This document shows, piece after piece, positions 9,052-17,840 of a stretch of DNA of 64,000 nucleotides. The position numbers and the translations under genes were made by a program. Under the pieces are notes generated by a model, which worked only from the letters and a program-made list of their open reading frames with translations, ran no database searches and was not told where the DNA came from. Position 1 is the first letter of the stretch, and the number at the start of each line of letters is the position of its first letter. Origin of the DNA: G963662655 sp963666875 (GTDB lineage: Bacteria; Cloacimonadota; Cloacimonadia; Cloacimonadales; JAIOQZ01); assembly GCA_963666875.2 (NCBI GenBank), contig CAXXPU010000019.1, positions 1-64,000 on the forward strand, given 5' to 3'.

Positions 9052-12000
9052 GCGCTTTGTCGCAGCTTTCTTCAAGACGGTCGTCGCCATCGTGCTGGTC
9101 GTCCTGCTGTTCGTGTGCTTACTCTACCTGATGCTGCGAGCCGGATGGCTCAATCCCGCGATCCGCTATGCCGGCGTAAAGATCGCGAACGACATCCTCG
9201 ACGCGGAGATATCCATCGCGTCGATCTGTGGTAAACCGCTGCAACATATCGAAATAGTCGGTATCGTGCTGAAGAAGGATCGTTCCACAGTCGCGCGTAT
9301 CGGCTCCATCAAGCTCGATTACGATATCTTTCAGGCGTTGAGCAGGAAATTCACCGTCAACGAGATCCGCATCGATTCGGTCTATGTGATTGCTGAGCAG
9401 CTTCCCGACAGCACCTGGAACCTGATGCACCTTGTGAAGCCATCCGAATCCAAGCCTGAAGAGCCGTCGAAGCCGCTCGACCTCTATCTCACCCTGACGT
9501 CGCTGCGCATCACGAACACGAATTTCGATATCCGCGCCCTCGACCCGCGCATCCCGAAGGAAGTACGCGACTTCGAGCTCGCATTCGCATTCTCGATGAC
9601 GCCGGAAGAGATGGATGCTACCCTGAAGCACCTCTCCTTCTCTACAGACGACATGCACCTGAAGAAACTGACCGCGCAAGCAATCAGGCAAGACTCGACG
9701 CTGTACCTGAGAAAACTCCTCATCGAAACAGACCGCAGCAATATCTTTATTAACGGTAACTATAACAATGACATGGCTGAGCTTTGCGTAAGATTGTTAC
9801 CATTTGATCTGCGCGATATCCAATCGTTCCGACCGGCATTCAAGCATCCAAATCAAATCAGTCTGTTTTCAACCTTTATTGCTTTAAAGGGACGAATAAA
9901 GAATCAGTTCAGAACATCCGTGGGAACAAATAAGTTCAACATTTCCATCTTGATCCCCGATTATCGAAACCTGAATGATTTCTCCCTCTCTGTGAGCAGT
10001 CAGCGTCTCGACCTCGAAAAGGACTGGGGAATTCCCTTCTCTTCGCGCTATGTGACAATCGAAATCGACGACACTGAAGGGCTTGTTCCTGACGGTAAAG
10101 CAGAAGCCAGGATCAAAGGCACTGGGCTTCAATATGAGCAGCACAGGCTGGAAACCGCAACGTTAAATGTCAATTATACACATGAGACCCAGACTTTCGA
10201 TATCAGACTTGAAAAAAGCGAGGGCACTGCTGTATCACTTACAGGGAAAGCAAAATTGTTCGATCCGCAGCGTCCATTCGAAGTCGATGGAAGCCTGACA
10301 ATAGAGTCCAGACGTGACGCCATTTCCGAGATACCGTTCGACTTGCAGACCCGGCTGGACTATTCCGCAAAAGGCGAATTGCGAGCGTTTACAAACTTGA
10401 TGGCTGATATCGACATCGATCTGAAAGAAACCACGCTGGGCGATTACCGGATCGATTCCGGGAAAATTGCACTCGGCATCGACGACGGAAACTACAAGCT
10501 GAAGAAATTCGATATCGATGCCGAAGATGGCAAGATCACCGGCACCGGCTACGGCAACTTCGAAGGGCCGCATCACATCGCGTTCGACGCGGATTTGTCG
10601 GACATTTCGAAACTGCGATCGATTGCCGGTCTGGACAAACTCGCAGGTAGCGTACACTTATCGGCAAAGGTCGATGGCAAGCCCGAATCAATGCGCTTCT
10701 CGACCGACTTGAGCGCTTCAGGCACACAAATAAACGACCTGTCTGTCGAACAACTCATGCTTCACGCGGATGGAACGCTCATCGACAAGCAAATCGACGC
10801 GGATGGCAATGTCGTGCTGGAGAAACTGCGCTATAACGACATCGCGATCGACAGCCTCGCGCTCGATGCCTCGTATCATGAGCAGGAGCTAATCGCGAAT
10901 CTGATTCTACAACAGAATGCCGAACGCTACGGTTCGCTTCGGGCATTGTACCGTCCCGGCGAAATCGAGCTGCCCGTGCTGGATTTCCATCTCGACGGCG
11001 AACACTGGCGGCTCGCGAGTGACTCGACGCGCGTTCTGTTCAACGCAGATCGATATTCGATATACAATTTCAATCTCGCCTCGCCACCGCAACGCATCGC
11101 AGCATCCGGTTACTACGAGCCAAACGGCTTGATGGACGCCATGATCGTCATCGATTCACTCGACCTCTCGATCCTGAACGGCTTCCTGAAGAACGACAAT
11201 CAAGCCGAGGGGACGCTCGATCTGGACATCGTACTCGGTGGATCGATTGACCGACCGGACGCCGACGCGAAGCTGCGTCTGACCGATCTTGCCTGGGATC
11301 CGTACCGGATCGCCGGCGTTGACGCGGATGTAACAACACTCCAGAACGTTGCGAAGGCACATGCCGCGGTTCGCTTCACCACCGACGAACAGATCACGCT
11401 CGACGCCTCGGCGCCGCTTGGACGCTTCCTGAAGAACATCCCGCTGACGGCGGATTCGCTGATCACGGTGCGCGTCGTGAGCGACTCTATCGACATCGGC
11501 TTCCTGAACGAGTTTACCGAGCAGGTCGAGCTTGAGAAAGGGCATCTGGTGATGGATGTCGAAGCGGAAAGCGACACGAAGCACCACGACGTCCAGGGCA
11601 GGATCAAGCTGACCGGTAAATCGCTGACCATCCGACAGCTCAATACGCGCTACGAAGACCTCTTTCTCGAACTTTCCGGCGACACCAGTTCCGTGCGGCT
11701 CGATACGCTCTTCGCAGAAGGTGGACCAGGCACTCTCTCCGCATCGGGAGCGATCGATCTCGGCGACATGAAAGAGAGATTCGTCGAGGGATTCGACATC
11801 CACCTCCTGGCTAAGCAGTTCCAGTTCTCGCGCAAGCGGCAGATGCGGCTGGTCTCGGACATGGATATCAAATTGTTCGGCAACATGGAAAAGCCGCAGT
11901 TCGACGCCGATGTGAAGGTCATCGAATCGCGCATCGATATCGACCAGTTCACCGGCGGATCGGGGCCGGCGCTACCGAGCCAGAAACCGTTGCTGGTGGA

Positions 12001-12829
12001 AGCGCTGACCGACACAAGTTCGATCGCGATCCCCAATCCGAAGCAAGAGATCAATTTTTCCAAGAACACCTACGGGACTGCAAGAATCAATATTCCGCGC
12101 AATAGCTGGGTTTACGGCAAGGACATGCAGATCGAATTCAGCGGTGATCTGAAGGCGGTCAAGGACTGTGAGAACCTCTATCTGACCGGTACCGTCAGCA
12201 CGATTCGAGGACACTACAATCTCTACGGCAGAAAGTTCACTATCGCCGAGGCAAATGTCACCTTCACCGGCGGCAAAGAGATTGACCCGATCCTGAACGT
12301 GACCGCCACCTACACTTTCCGCGACATCAACGAAACACGCCGAACGCTCAGCGTCATCCTGACCGGCAGATCGACCGATCCGCAGGCGGTGTTCATGCTG
12401 GACGGCGAGCAGATCGAGCAGGCGGACGCCGTCTCCTACATCATCTTCAAACGAAGCACGCGAGAGCTGACCCAGAACGAGAAGAGCTCGATGAACGAAA
12501 ACTCGTCCAGCAGCGGCTTCGCCCAGGGTCTGCTCATCAAGCAGCTCTCCTCGCAACTGACCCGCAGCATCCAGGAAAAGCTCGATCTGGATGTCCTGGA
12601 AATCCAGGGTGAGCAGGATCTGACTCGTACCTCCATCGTCGTCGGGAAATACCTCACGAACCGGCTCTTCCTCAGCTACGAACGGAAGTTCAATACCGAC
12701 AGCACCAGCGACAGCGAGATCGAAATCCTGACGCTCGAATACCAAATCAACCGCGCCTTCTCCATCCAGGCTACGCGCGGAAATGACAGCTCCACCGGCA
12801 TGGACCTGATCTGGAAATATGAAAAATAG
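9026..12829 (+). CDS. tamB: TamB-like (AsmA/DUF490) translocation and assembly module protein
   Basis: A 1267-residue inner-membrane-anchored periplasm-spanning protein of the AsmA/TamB group. In known members it forms a hydrophobic beta-groove that moves lipids or helps barrel assembly together with an Omp85 partner. The ATG at 9026 has AGGAG ten bases upstream and starts inside the 3' end of the Omp85 gene, out of frame. A single N-terminal helix (about 13-38, FKTVVAIVLVVLLFVCLLYL) is followed by long repetitive beta-strand sequence. The C-terminal TamB/DUF490 domain shows VTFTGGKEIDPILNVTATY, GEQDLTRTSIVVGKYLTNRLF and the final GMDLIWKYEK. The overlap with the Omp85 gene and the next outer-membrane gene points to one assembly complex. 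Confidence 0.88.
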   Translation: MQASGTRFRRFVAAFFKTVVAIVLVVLLFVCLLYLMLRAGWLNPAIRYAGVKIANDILDAEISIASICGKPLQHIEIVGIVLKKDRSTVARIGSIKLDYDIFQALSRKFTVNEIRIDSVYVIAEQLPDSTWNLMHLVKPSESKPEEPSKPLDLYLTLTSLRITNTNFDIRALDPRIPKEVRDFELAFAFSMTPEEMDATLKHLSFSTDDMHLKKLTAQAIRQDSTLYLRKLLIETDRSNIFINGNYNNDMAELCVRLLPFDLRDIQSFRPAFKHPNQISLFSTFIALKGRIKNQFRTSVGTNKFNISILIPDYRNLNDFSLSVSSQRLDLEKDWGIPFSSRYVTIEIDDTEGLVPDGKAEARIKGTGLQYEQHRLETATLNVNYTHETQTFDIRLEKSEGTAVSLTGKAKLFDPQRPFEVDGSLTIESRRDAISEIPFDLQTRLDYSAKGELRAFTNLMADIDIDLKETTLGDYRIDSGKIALGIDDGNYKLKKFDIDAEDGKITGTGYGNFEGPHHIAFDADLSDISKLRSIAGLDKLAGSVHLSAKVDGKPESMRFSTDLSASGTQINDLSVEQLMLHADGTLIDKQIDADGNVVLEKLRYNDIAIDSLALDASYHEQELIANLILQQNAERYGSLRALYRPGEIELPVLDFHLDGEHWRLASDSTRVLFNADRYSIYNFNLASPPQRIAASGYYEPNGLMDAMIVIDSLDLSILNGFLKNDNQAEGTLDLDIVLGGSIDRPDADAKLRLTDLAWDPYRIAGVDADVTTLQNVAKAHAAVRFTTDEQITLDASAPLGRFLKNIPLTADSLITVRVVSDSIDIGFLNEFTEQVELEKGHLVMDVEAESDTKHHDVQGRIKLTGKSLTIRQLNTRYEDLFLELSGDTSSVRLDTLFAEGGPGTLSASGAIDLGDMKERFVEGFDIHLLAKQFQFSRKRQMRLVSDMDIKLFGNMEKPQFDADVKVIESRIDIDQFTGGSGPALPSQKPLLVEALTDTSSIAIPNPKQEINFSKNTYGTARINIPRNSWVYGKDMQIEFSGDLKAVKDCENLYLTGTVSTIRGHYNLYGRKFTIAEANVTFTGGKEIDPILNVTATYTFRDINETRRTLSVILTGRSTDPQAVFMLDGEQIEQADAVSYIIFKRSTRELTQNEKSSMNENSSSSGFAQGLLIKQLSSQLTRSIQEKLDLDVLEIQGEQDLTRTSIVVGKYLTNRLFLSYERKFNTDSTSDSEIEILTLEYQINRAFSIQATRGNDSSTGMDLIWKYEK

Positions 12830-14618
12830 ATTGTGCTTCCTGCTCGCTGTCATGATCACATCGACAGCGCTCCATCTGGCTGCGGAGCAGGCGAAGGAGA
12901 AGCCACTCATCGACGAGGATAAAGTAATCGACACCTTCCGCGAGATGTCCAGCCATGAAACCTGGTTTTCGCGCCTGATGCGCACCGTATTCGTATTCGA
13001 TCGCGAATCACGCAAGACCGACAGCAGAATTTCATCCGACCCCATGGAGTCGTATCTATCTTATCAGGGGCGCACTATCCGTAACATCCGCATCGTCGTT
13101 CTGAATGTCTTCGGCACTTCCGTGCTGGAGCCGGGACGAACATCGACCAACTGGATCGACAGAACCGGAAACGCCCTGCACACCAAGACGCATGGACGGA
13201 TGATCAGCAGCCAGCTTCTATTCCAATCGGGCGACAGCCTCGACCCGGTGCTGGTCGCGGAATCCGAGCGCATCCTGCGTGACAACCGCTACATCTACGA
13301 CGCCAGGATTCAGGTGCTGCCCAACAAGGACGGCAGCGTCGATCTGGATGTCTTCGTGCGCGACGTATGGACGCTGAAGGCGGAAGTGGCCATGAAGAAT
13401 CTCGAGAAGTGGGACGTTTCGGTCACGGATGACAACCTCGCCGGCTGGGGCGGAAGATTCCACACCAAACTGAAGCTCGATCCGGGATTTGAGGACGGTT
13501 GGAACTGGGATATGAGCTATCGCCAGCAAAACCTTTTCAAAGACAACATCACCGCACAGGTGTATCGGAAGGTTCGTCTGGGAAGTCGCCGCAAGGGCTT
13601 CGGCGTCAATCGAGAATTCAATTCCCCGCTGATACGCTGGCTCTACGGCACGAACTTCGAATGGAACCGCAACGAGATCTGCTTTCTGCGTGACGATCAG
13701 AACACGGAAGAGATACGCTACAACCGGCAGGACGCATGGCTCGGGCGTTCCTTCCCCATCGCATTGTCGGATGCCGCGTGCTACCTGACCGGCGCCGCAA
13801 GGTTCATCCGAACCGATCATACGTTGAAACCCGACAACGACCCCGACGGCTTTATCCAGGATTCGTATATGGGGCTTTTCAGCATCGGGTATCTGATCCG
13901 GTCATACCGCAAGGTCAGCTACCTCTTCCGGTTCGGCGTGACGGAAGACATCCCGGTCGGAAGCAAGCTCGAATGCACCGCGGGATACGAGGATGGCGAC
14001 TTTTACGACCGCGCCTATTACGCGCTATATTACCTGTACAGCTATTACCATGAGAATAACGGCTACTTTTCGGGAGAGGTGAGCGCATCCGGCTTCAAAC
14101 GACCGGATAACTGGGAGAGCAGACGATATCAATGTTCGCTGTCTGGAATCTCCAAGCTTCTATATATCAAAAACTTACGTATTAGGCAATATGCGCTCCT
14201 GCAATACAATCGGATCGATCATCCCATCTCCACCGGGCAAATGCTTACAATCAGCGACCAGAACGGCATCCGCGGTCTGGAAAGCGACGAGAAGGGCGAT
14301 AAAAGACTGCGATTGAATCTCGAAACAAACTACATGCTGCCGTTCCGCTTCCTCGGATTCCACTTCGCCATGAGCATATTCGGCGATTACGCGCTACTCG
14401 CGCCAAAGGATGAAGGTCTCTACACCAGCAGGCTCTATCAGGGATATGGCATCGGGCTGCGCTTCAAGAACGAACACCTGATCTTCAAGACCATCGAAAT
14501 CTTCTTCGGCTACTATCCGGTGGTCGATGACAGCGAGGACATGAACCTCTTCTCCAGAACCGCCAGCTTCTATAACTTCAACCGCATGGGATTCGGCAGA
14601 CCGAAGGTGATCGAGTAA
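12819..14618 (+). CDS. Outer-membrane beta-barrel protein with POTRA-like N-terminus, unknown function
   Basis: A 599-residue secreted protein with a signal peptide (MKNRLCFLLAVMITSTALHL, ending near Ala21). Residues of about 85-190 look like a POTRA-type module: IRNIRIVVLNVFG..., then GDSLDPVLVAESERILRDNRYI and VDLDVFVRDVWTLKAEV. The remainder has alternating aromatic beta-strands (WNWDMSYRQQNLF, YYALYYLYSYYHENN) typical of a barrel. No family is recognised with certainty. It overlaps the end of tamB by 11 bases and is followed directly by rsmF, so it is translated with the Omp85/TamB pair and may be a client or extra subunit. The last residues (KVIE) lack the usual terminal Phe. Confidence 0.75.
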   Translation: MKNRLCFLLAVMITSTALHLAAEQAKEKPLIDEDKVIDTFREMSSHETWFSRLMRTVFVFDRESRKTDSRISSDPMESYLSYQGRTIRNIRIVVLNVFGTSVLEPGRTSTNWIDRTGNALHTKTHGRMISSQLLFQSGDSLDPVLVAESERILRDNRYIYDARIQVLPNKDGSVDLDVFVRDVWTLKAEVAMKNLEKWDVSVTDDNLAGWGGRFHTKLKLDPGFEDGWNWDMSYRQQNLFKDNITAQVYRKVRLGSRRKGFGVNREFNSPLIRWLYGTNFEWNRNEICFLRDDQNTEEIRYNRQDAWLGRSFPIALSDAACYLTGAARFIRTDHTLKPDNDPDGFIQDSYMGLFSIGYLIRSYRKVSYLFRFGVTEDIPVGSKLECTAGYEDGDFYDRAYYALYYLYSYYHENNGYFSGEVSASGFKRPDNWESRRYQCSLSGISKLLYIKNLRIRQYALLQYNRIDHPISTGQMLTISDQNGIRGLESDEKGDKRLRLNLETNYMLPFRFLGFHFAMSIFGDYALLAPKDEGLYTSRLYQGYGIGLRFKNEHLIFKTIEIFFGYYPVVDDSEDMNLFSRTASFYNFNRMGFGRPKVIE

Positions 14619-15922
14619 TGGCAAAGCGTATCCGATTTGAAGATTATATTGAAAACCTTCTCGGCAAGCAAGAGGCGAATCGGCTTCTCGAGGCAATCAA
14701 GGGCTACGCACCACGAGCCGTGCGCTACAATCCGGCGATAAACCCAAAAGGAGACCTTCCGGGCGAACCGGTTCCTTGGCACCCGTCGTTCGGACGCTAC
14801 TGGCACGACGAGATCAATCCATCGCAGACAATGCAGTATCTTACCGGCGACTATTATATCCAGGAGGCGAGCGCAATGCTGCTTGTCTCCGCGCTGAGCC
14901 GCGCGATCGATTCCGACGGACTCCGCATCATCGATCTAACCGCCGCGCCGGGTGGAAAAGCGACGCAGATCGCGGAGCTTTCGCAGAACAATCTGGTCGT
15001 CGCCAACGAGGTGATCCGCGGACGCGCCGACGCGCTGCTGTGGAACGTCATCCGGCATCGTCTGACCAACACGATCGTCTGTAATCTTCCGCTGAAGTCT
15101 CTCGCCGACGAACTCGCTGGGTGGTTCGACGTGGTGATTGTCGATGCGCCTTGTAGCGGCGAAGGGCTGTTTCAGAAGAAAAAGCACAACCCGAACGCGT
15201 GGAGCCACAAGAACGTGCTGTTCAACAGCAGCCGGCAGCGCGCGATCCTTCAGGACGCGATGCGCGTCCTGAAACCGGACGGAATATTGGCATATTCGAC
15301 TTGCACCTTCGGCAGAGAGGAGAACGAAGACCAGATTGCCTTCCTGCTCGATAACGGCTTTTCCCCCATCGAATTTCCCGATCTTCAGGGCGTCTCTCCA
15401 GCCATCACGGACGACGAGAAGGTCGCGTCCTGCTCCAGGCGACTTTTTCCGCACCGACAGAAAGCTGCCGGAGCATTCGCGGCACTGCTACGAAAGACGC
15501 GGCATGAAGAGGAACAACGCGTGAGAATGACCGCGCACAACGATAAAAAGCTCAGGAGCCATTTGTCCGATTCGATCGATCTGCCGGAATCCATGCACCT
15601 TTATCGCATCGGCGACAGCATCCATGCCATCCGCCAACATGAATTGCCCAAGATCCTGCACGATAACGCCATCCAGATCGGTTCCGCCATCTTCTCGATC
15701 AAGCCCCTCCCGGAACCATTGCACGGCAGTATCCTGTTTCCATCCGCTTCTCACATCGTTCCGCTTACAGACGAACAGACCAGAAACTACCGTCAGGGGT
15801 CCAATCTCACGATCGACAGACCGGACGGTTACTACTATGTCGAATCCGATGACGTTGTGCTCGGAATTGTGAAAATCTCCGCCGGTCGTGCGGTGAATCG
15901 CCTACCCAAACCGCTCAGGTAA
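14618..15922 (+). CDS. rsmF: RsmF/RsmB-type 16S rRNA (cytosine-C5) methyltransferase
   Basis: SAM-dependent m5C methyltransferase of the NOL1/NOP2/Sun family, acting on rRNA in the cytosol. It is 434 residues with motif I LTAAPGGKATQIAEL near 107-121, motif IV VDAPCSGEG near residue 181 and motif VI YSTCTFGREENE near residue 228; the last cysteine is the expected nucleophile. The C-terminal part (from about 300, ending near VLGIVKISAGRAVNRLPKPLR) resembles the PUA-like tail of RsmF/YebU and not RsmB, which has an N-terminal NusB-like domain that is absent here. The ATG shares one base with the preceding stop codon (TAATG), so it is translationally coupled to the outer-membrane genes. No clear terminator follows. 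Confidence 0.88.
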   Translation: MAKRIRFEDYIENLLGKQEANRLLEAIKGYAPRAVRYNPAINPKGDLPGEPVPWHPSFGRYWHDEINPSQTMQYLTGDYYIQEASAMLLVSALSRAIDSDGLRIIDLTAAPGGKATQIAELSQNNLVVANEVIRGRADALLWNVIRHRLTNTIVCNLPLKSLADELAGWFDVVIVDAPCSGEGLFQKKKHNPNAWSHKNVLFNSSRQRAILQDAMRVLKPDGILAYSTCTFGREENEDQIAFLLDNGFSPIEFPDLQGVSPAITDDEKVASCSRRLFPHRQKAAGAFAALLRKTRHEEEQRVRMTAHNDKKLRSHLSDSIDLPESMHLYRIGDSIHAIRQHELPKILHDNAIQIGSAIFSIKPLPEPLHGSILFPSASHIVPLTDEQTRNYRQGSNLTIDRPDGYYYVESDDVVLGIVKISAGRAVNRLPKPLR

Positions 15923-16115
15923 CGCACCTCCAACCCGAACCCTCCGCCCAGCAGATTCGTTCGATCGCGCCAGCCGTAGTGTTCCGCAAATCAACTTTCA
16001 TGTCCGGTAGTCCAGATTTGCGGTATATCTACGGCGCAGGCGGGATCGGGCGAAGATGCGGGTGGATGAGGATGACGAACGACCACTCTCTGCTCCCTTC
16101 CACTTCTTGCTCAAG

Positions 16116-16336
16116 AGGCAGTGTAAAACTGCGAAATAACTATTGAAATCGCCCAAAGTCCGACGCATTTCTATTGTAGGGGCAACCCCCTGTGGTTGCC
16201 CGTCCGTGCCATGTAATCTATTATTTAATAGATATTTGCGCGATCTAATTCAGGTTGTCGAAATCAAGATGGGCAACCACCGGGGGTTGCCCCTACAATA
16301 GAAAAATAAAAATCGGCCGCGTTTTTTACACAGCCT
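16116..16336. repeat. Nested inverted-repeat element (family B), MITE-like
   Basis: Inner arms at 16171-16201 and 16271-16301 are nearly perfect reverse complements (CTATTGTAGGGGCAACC... against ...GGTTGCCCCTACAATAG, two mismatches in 31). Outer arms at 16116-16128 (AGGCAGTGTAAAA) and about 16324-16336 (TTTTACACAGCCT) also pair. There is no ORF of its own. Parts recur at 75-310. It lies in the 585-base gap between rsmF and pmbA, which holds no gene. Confidence 0.7.
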
Positions 16337-16397
16337 GTGCTCAAAGAGGAAGGGCTGGGGATAGAGTTTTCCTATCGTGAAATCCTACAGACTCAGA

Positions 16398-16454
16398 CAA
16401 TAACCAACATTCGGAAGACCTCCCTGCGATCGGACATTCGGAAGTTGGTTATTG
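16398..16454. repeat. Short repeat with terminal inverted and internal direct repeats (ATTCGGAAG family)
   Basis: Ends CAATAACCAAC (16398-16408) and GTTGGTTATTG (16444-16454) are perfect 11-base inverted repeats. Just inside are two direct copies of ACATTCGGAAG (left one sharing its first C). A second copy with different ends is at 28189-28238. The function is unknown. Confidence 0.65.
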
Positions 16455-16488
16455 AAAGAAAAACCCCGACGACAAGCGCTGCCGGGGT
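16455..16488 (-). terminator. Rho-independent terminator of tldD-pmbA
   Basis: Read on the minus strand, ACCCCG...CGGGGT forms a stem (16463-16488) followed by TTTTTCTTTC. It lies 20 bases after the pmbA stop. Confidence 0.7.
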
Positions 16489-16507
16489 CGTATATTGAAT
16501 GTGTCGA

Positions 16508-17839
16508 TTAGTTGCTGATGCTAAGTTGTGCGACCAGCGTGGATGACGTTCCGACCGAGCCGAGGCTGAAACGGAAGTCGTTGGCGATCAGTTCCACTTT
16601 CTTGAGCATATCCAGGAAATTACCGGAAATGGTAAATTGCTGGATCGCGTGTTTCTTCACACCGCGTTCATACAGGTAACCTTCCGCGGAGAGCGAGAAA
16701 TCGCCCGAGATATCGTTCGCGCCGGAATGAAGTCCGGCAAGCGAGACGATCTCGATCACCTTGTCGTGCTTTGCGAAGAGCGCGTCGCGGTTGACCTTGC
16801 CCTGCTTGATATAGAGGTTCGAGGGCGAGACGGTCAGGTTTCCCTTGTAGCTGCGGCTGCCGTTACCGGTCGATTGCCTGCCTTCTTTGGCAGCGGTCTG
16901 CGTGTTGTAGAGAAGGTTTGTAAGCTTGCCCTTCTCGATCAGCACGGTAGTCTGCGACGGATAGCCTTCGTAGTCGAACGGACGACTCGAGTGTCCCCCC
17001 GGGTAGAGGGCGTCGTCGATGATGGTCACGTGATGATTCGCCACAACCTCGCCGAGTTTGCCTGCCAGCAACGATTGTCCTTCCTGCACCCGCTTCGAGC
17101 TGAAGATGTTCGCGAAGGTCGAGAGCATAGCCGACATGGAATCGTTATCGAACACGACCGGGTAGGTTCCAGGCGGAATCGGCTTCGGATTAAGAAGCTC
17201 GACGGCTTTGTTGACCGTGCAGCGCGCCAGCATTTCGGGATCGAAGTCGCGGAAATCGCGCGTGGTTATATAATCGCTGTAGGACTGCTTGTCCTCGCCG
17301 TCCTTGACCAGCACGGCAACGAACATGGTCGCCAGATTTGCCTTGTACTCTTTTTGAAGACCCTTGGTGTTGGCGATCTTCGTGTAGTGGAATCCATCGC
17401 CGTACATACAGTGAGAAACGCTGAAAACGCGCTTGTCGAACGCATTCGCGATACGCTCCAGCTCTTTCGTGTAGCGAATTTTCTCTTCGATATCGATATC
17501 GTCCAGCTCCGGATTGTAAATATCCAGGTTTTCCTCGTTATCGGGATATTCACTTACCAGCACGACGCCTTCGTCTTCCAGATAGTTACTGTTCTCGATC
17601 GCCTCGTTGACGATCATCTCGAACGCTTCGTCACTGAATTCTTCTGTGTATGCGTACCCTACTTTTCCGCCCTTGATGATACGTATTCCGATTCCTTTGT
17701 CGTCTGCGTAATCGAAGGATTCGATCTCCTGATCGTGCACACGGACGCGGAACGATTTTCCAAGCGAAAGCATGATCTCGACGTCATCCGCCTTATCTTT
17801 GGCCAATTGGAAGATTTTCTCGAATTCTTTTGAATACAT
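16508..17839 (-). CDS. pmbA: TldE/PmbA-family metalloprotease component
   Basis: A 443-residue partner of TldD. In characterised species the TldD/TldE heterodimer cleaves unfolded peptides and matures modified peptides such as microcin B17, in the cytosol. Family features are visible: VRVHDQEIESFDYADDKGIGIRI near the start, GGHSSRPFDYEGYPSQ in the middle and GNFLDMLKKVELIANDFRF near the end. As expected for TldE, the HExxxH zinc motif is absent. The start was set at 17839 because AGGAG lies just upstream (GAAAGGAGAATTG) and it follows the tldD stop by one base. It forms a two-gene operon with tldD and ends at a terminator. Confidence 0.92.
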   Translation of the reverse strand: MYSKEFEKIFQLAKDKADDVEIMLSLGKSFRVRVHDQEIESFDYADDKGIGIRIIKGGKVGYAYTEEFSDEAFEMIVNEAIENSNYLEDEGVVLVSEYPDNEENLDIYNPELDDIDIEEKIRYTKELERIANAFDKRVFSVSHCMYGDGFHYTKIANTKGLQKEYKANLATMFVAVLVKDGEDKQSYSDYITTRDFRDFDPEMLARCTVNKAVELLNPKPIPPGTYPVVFDNDSMSAMLSTFANIFSSKRVQEGQSLLAGKLGEVVANHHVTIIDDALYPGGHSSRPFDYEGYPSQTTVLIEKGKLTNLLYNTQTAAKEGRQSTGNGSRSYKGNLTVSPSNLYIKQGKVNRDALFAKHDKVIEIVSLAGLHSGANDISGDFSLSAEGYLYERGVKKHAIQQFTISGNFLDMLKKVELIANDFRFSLGSVGTSSTLVAQLSISN

Positions 17840-17840
17840 T

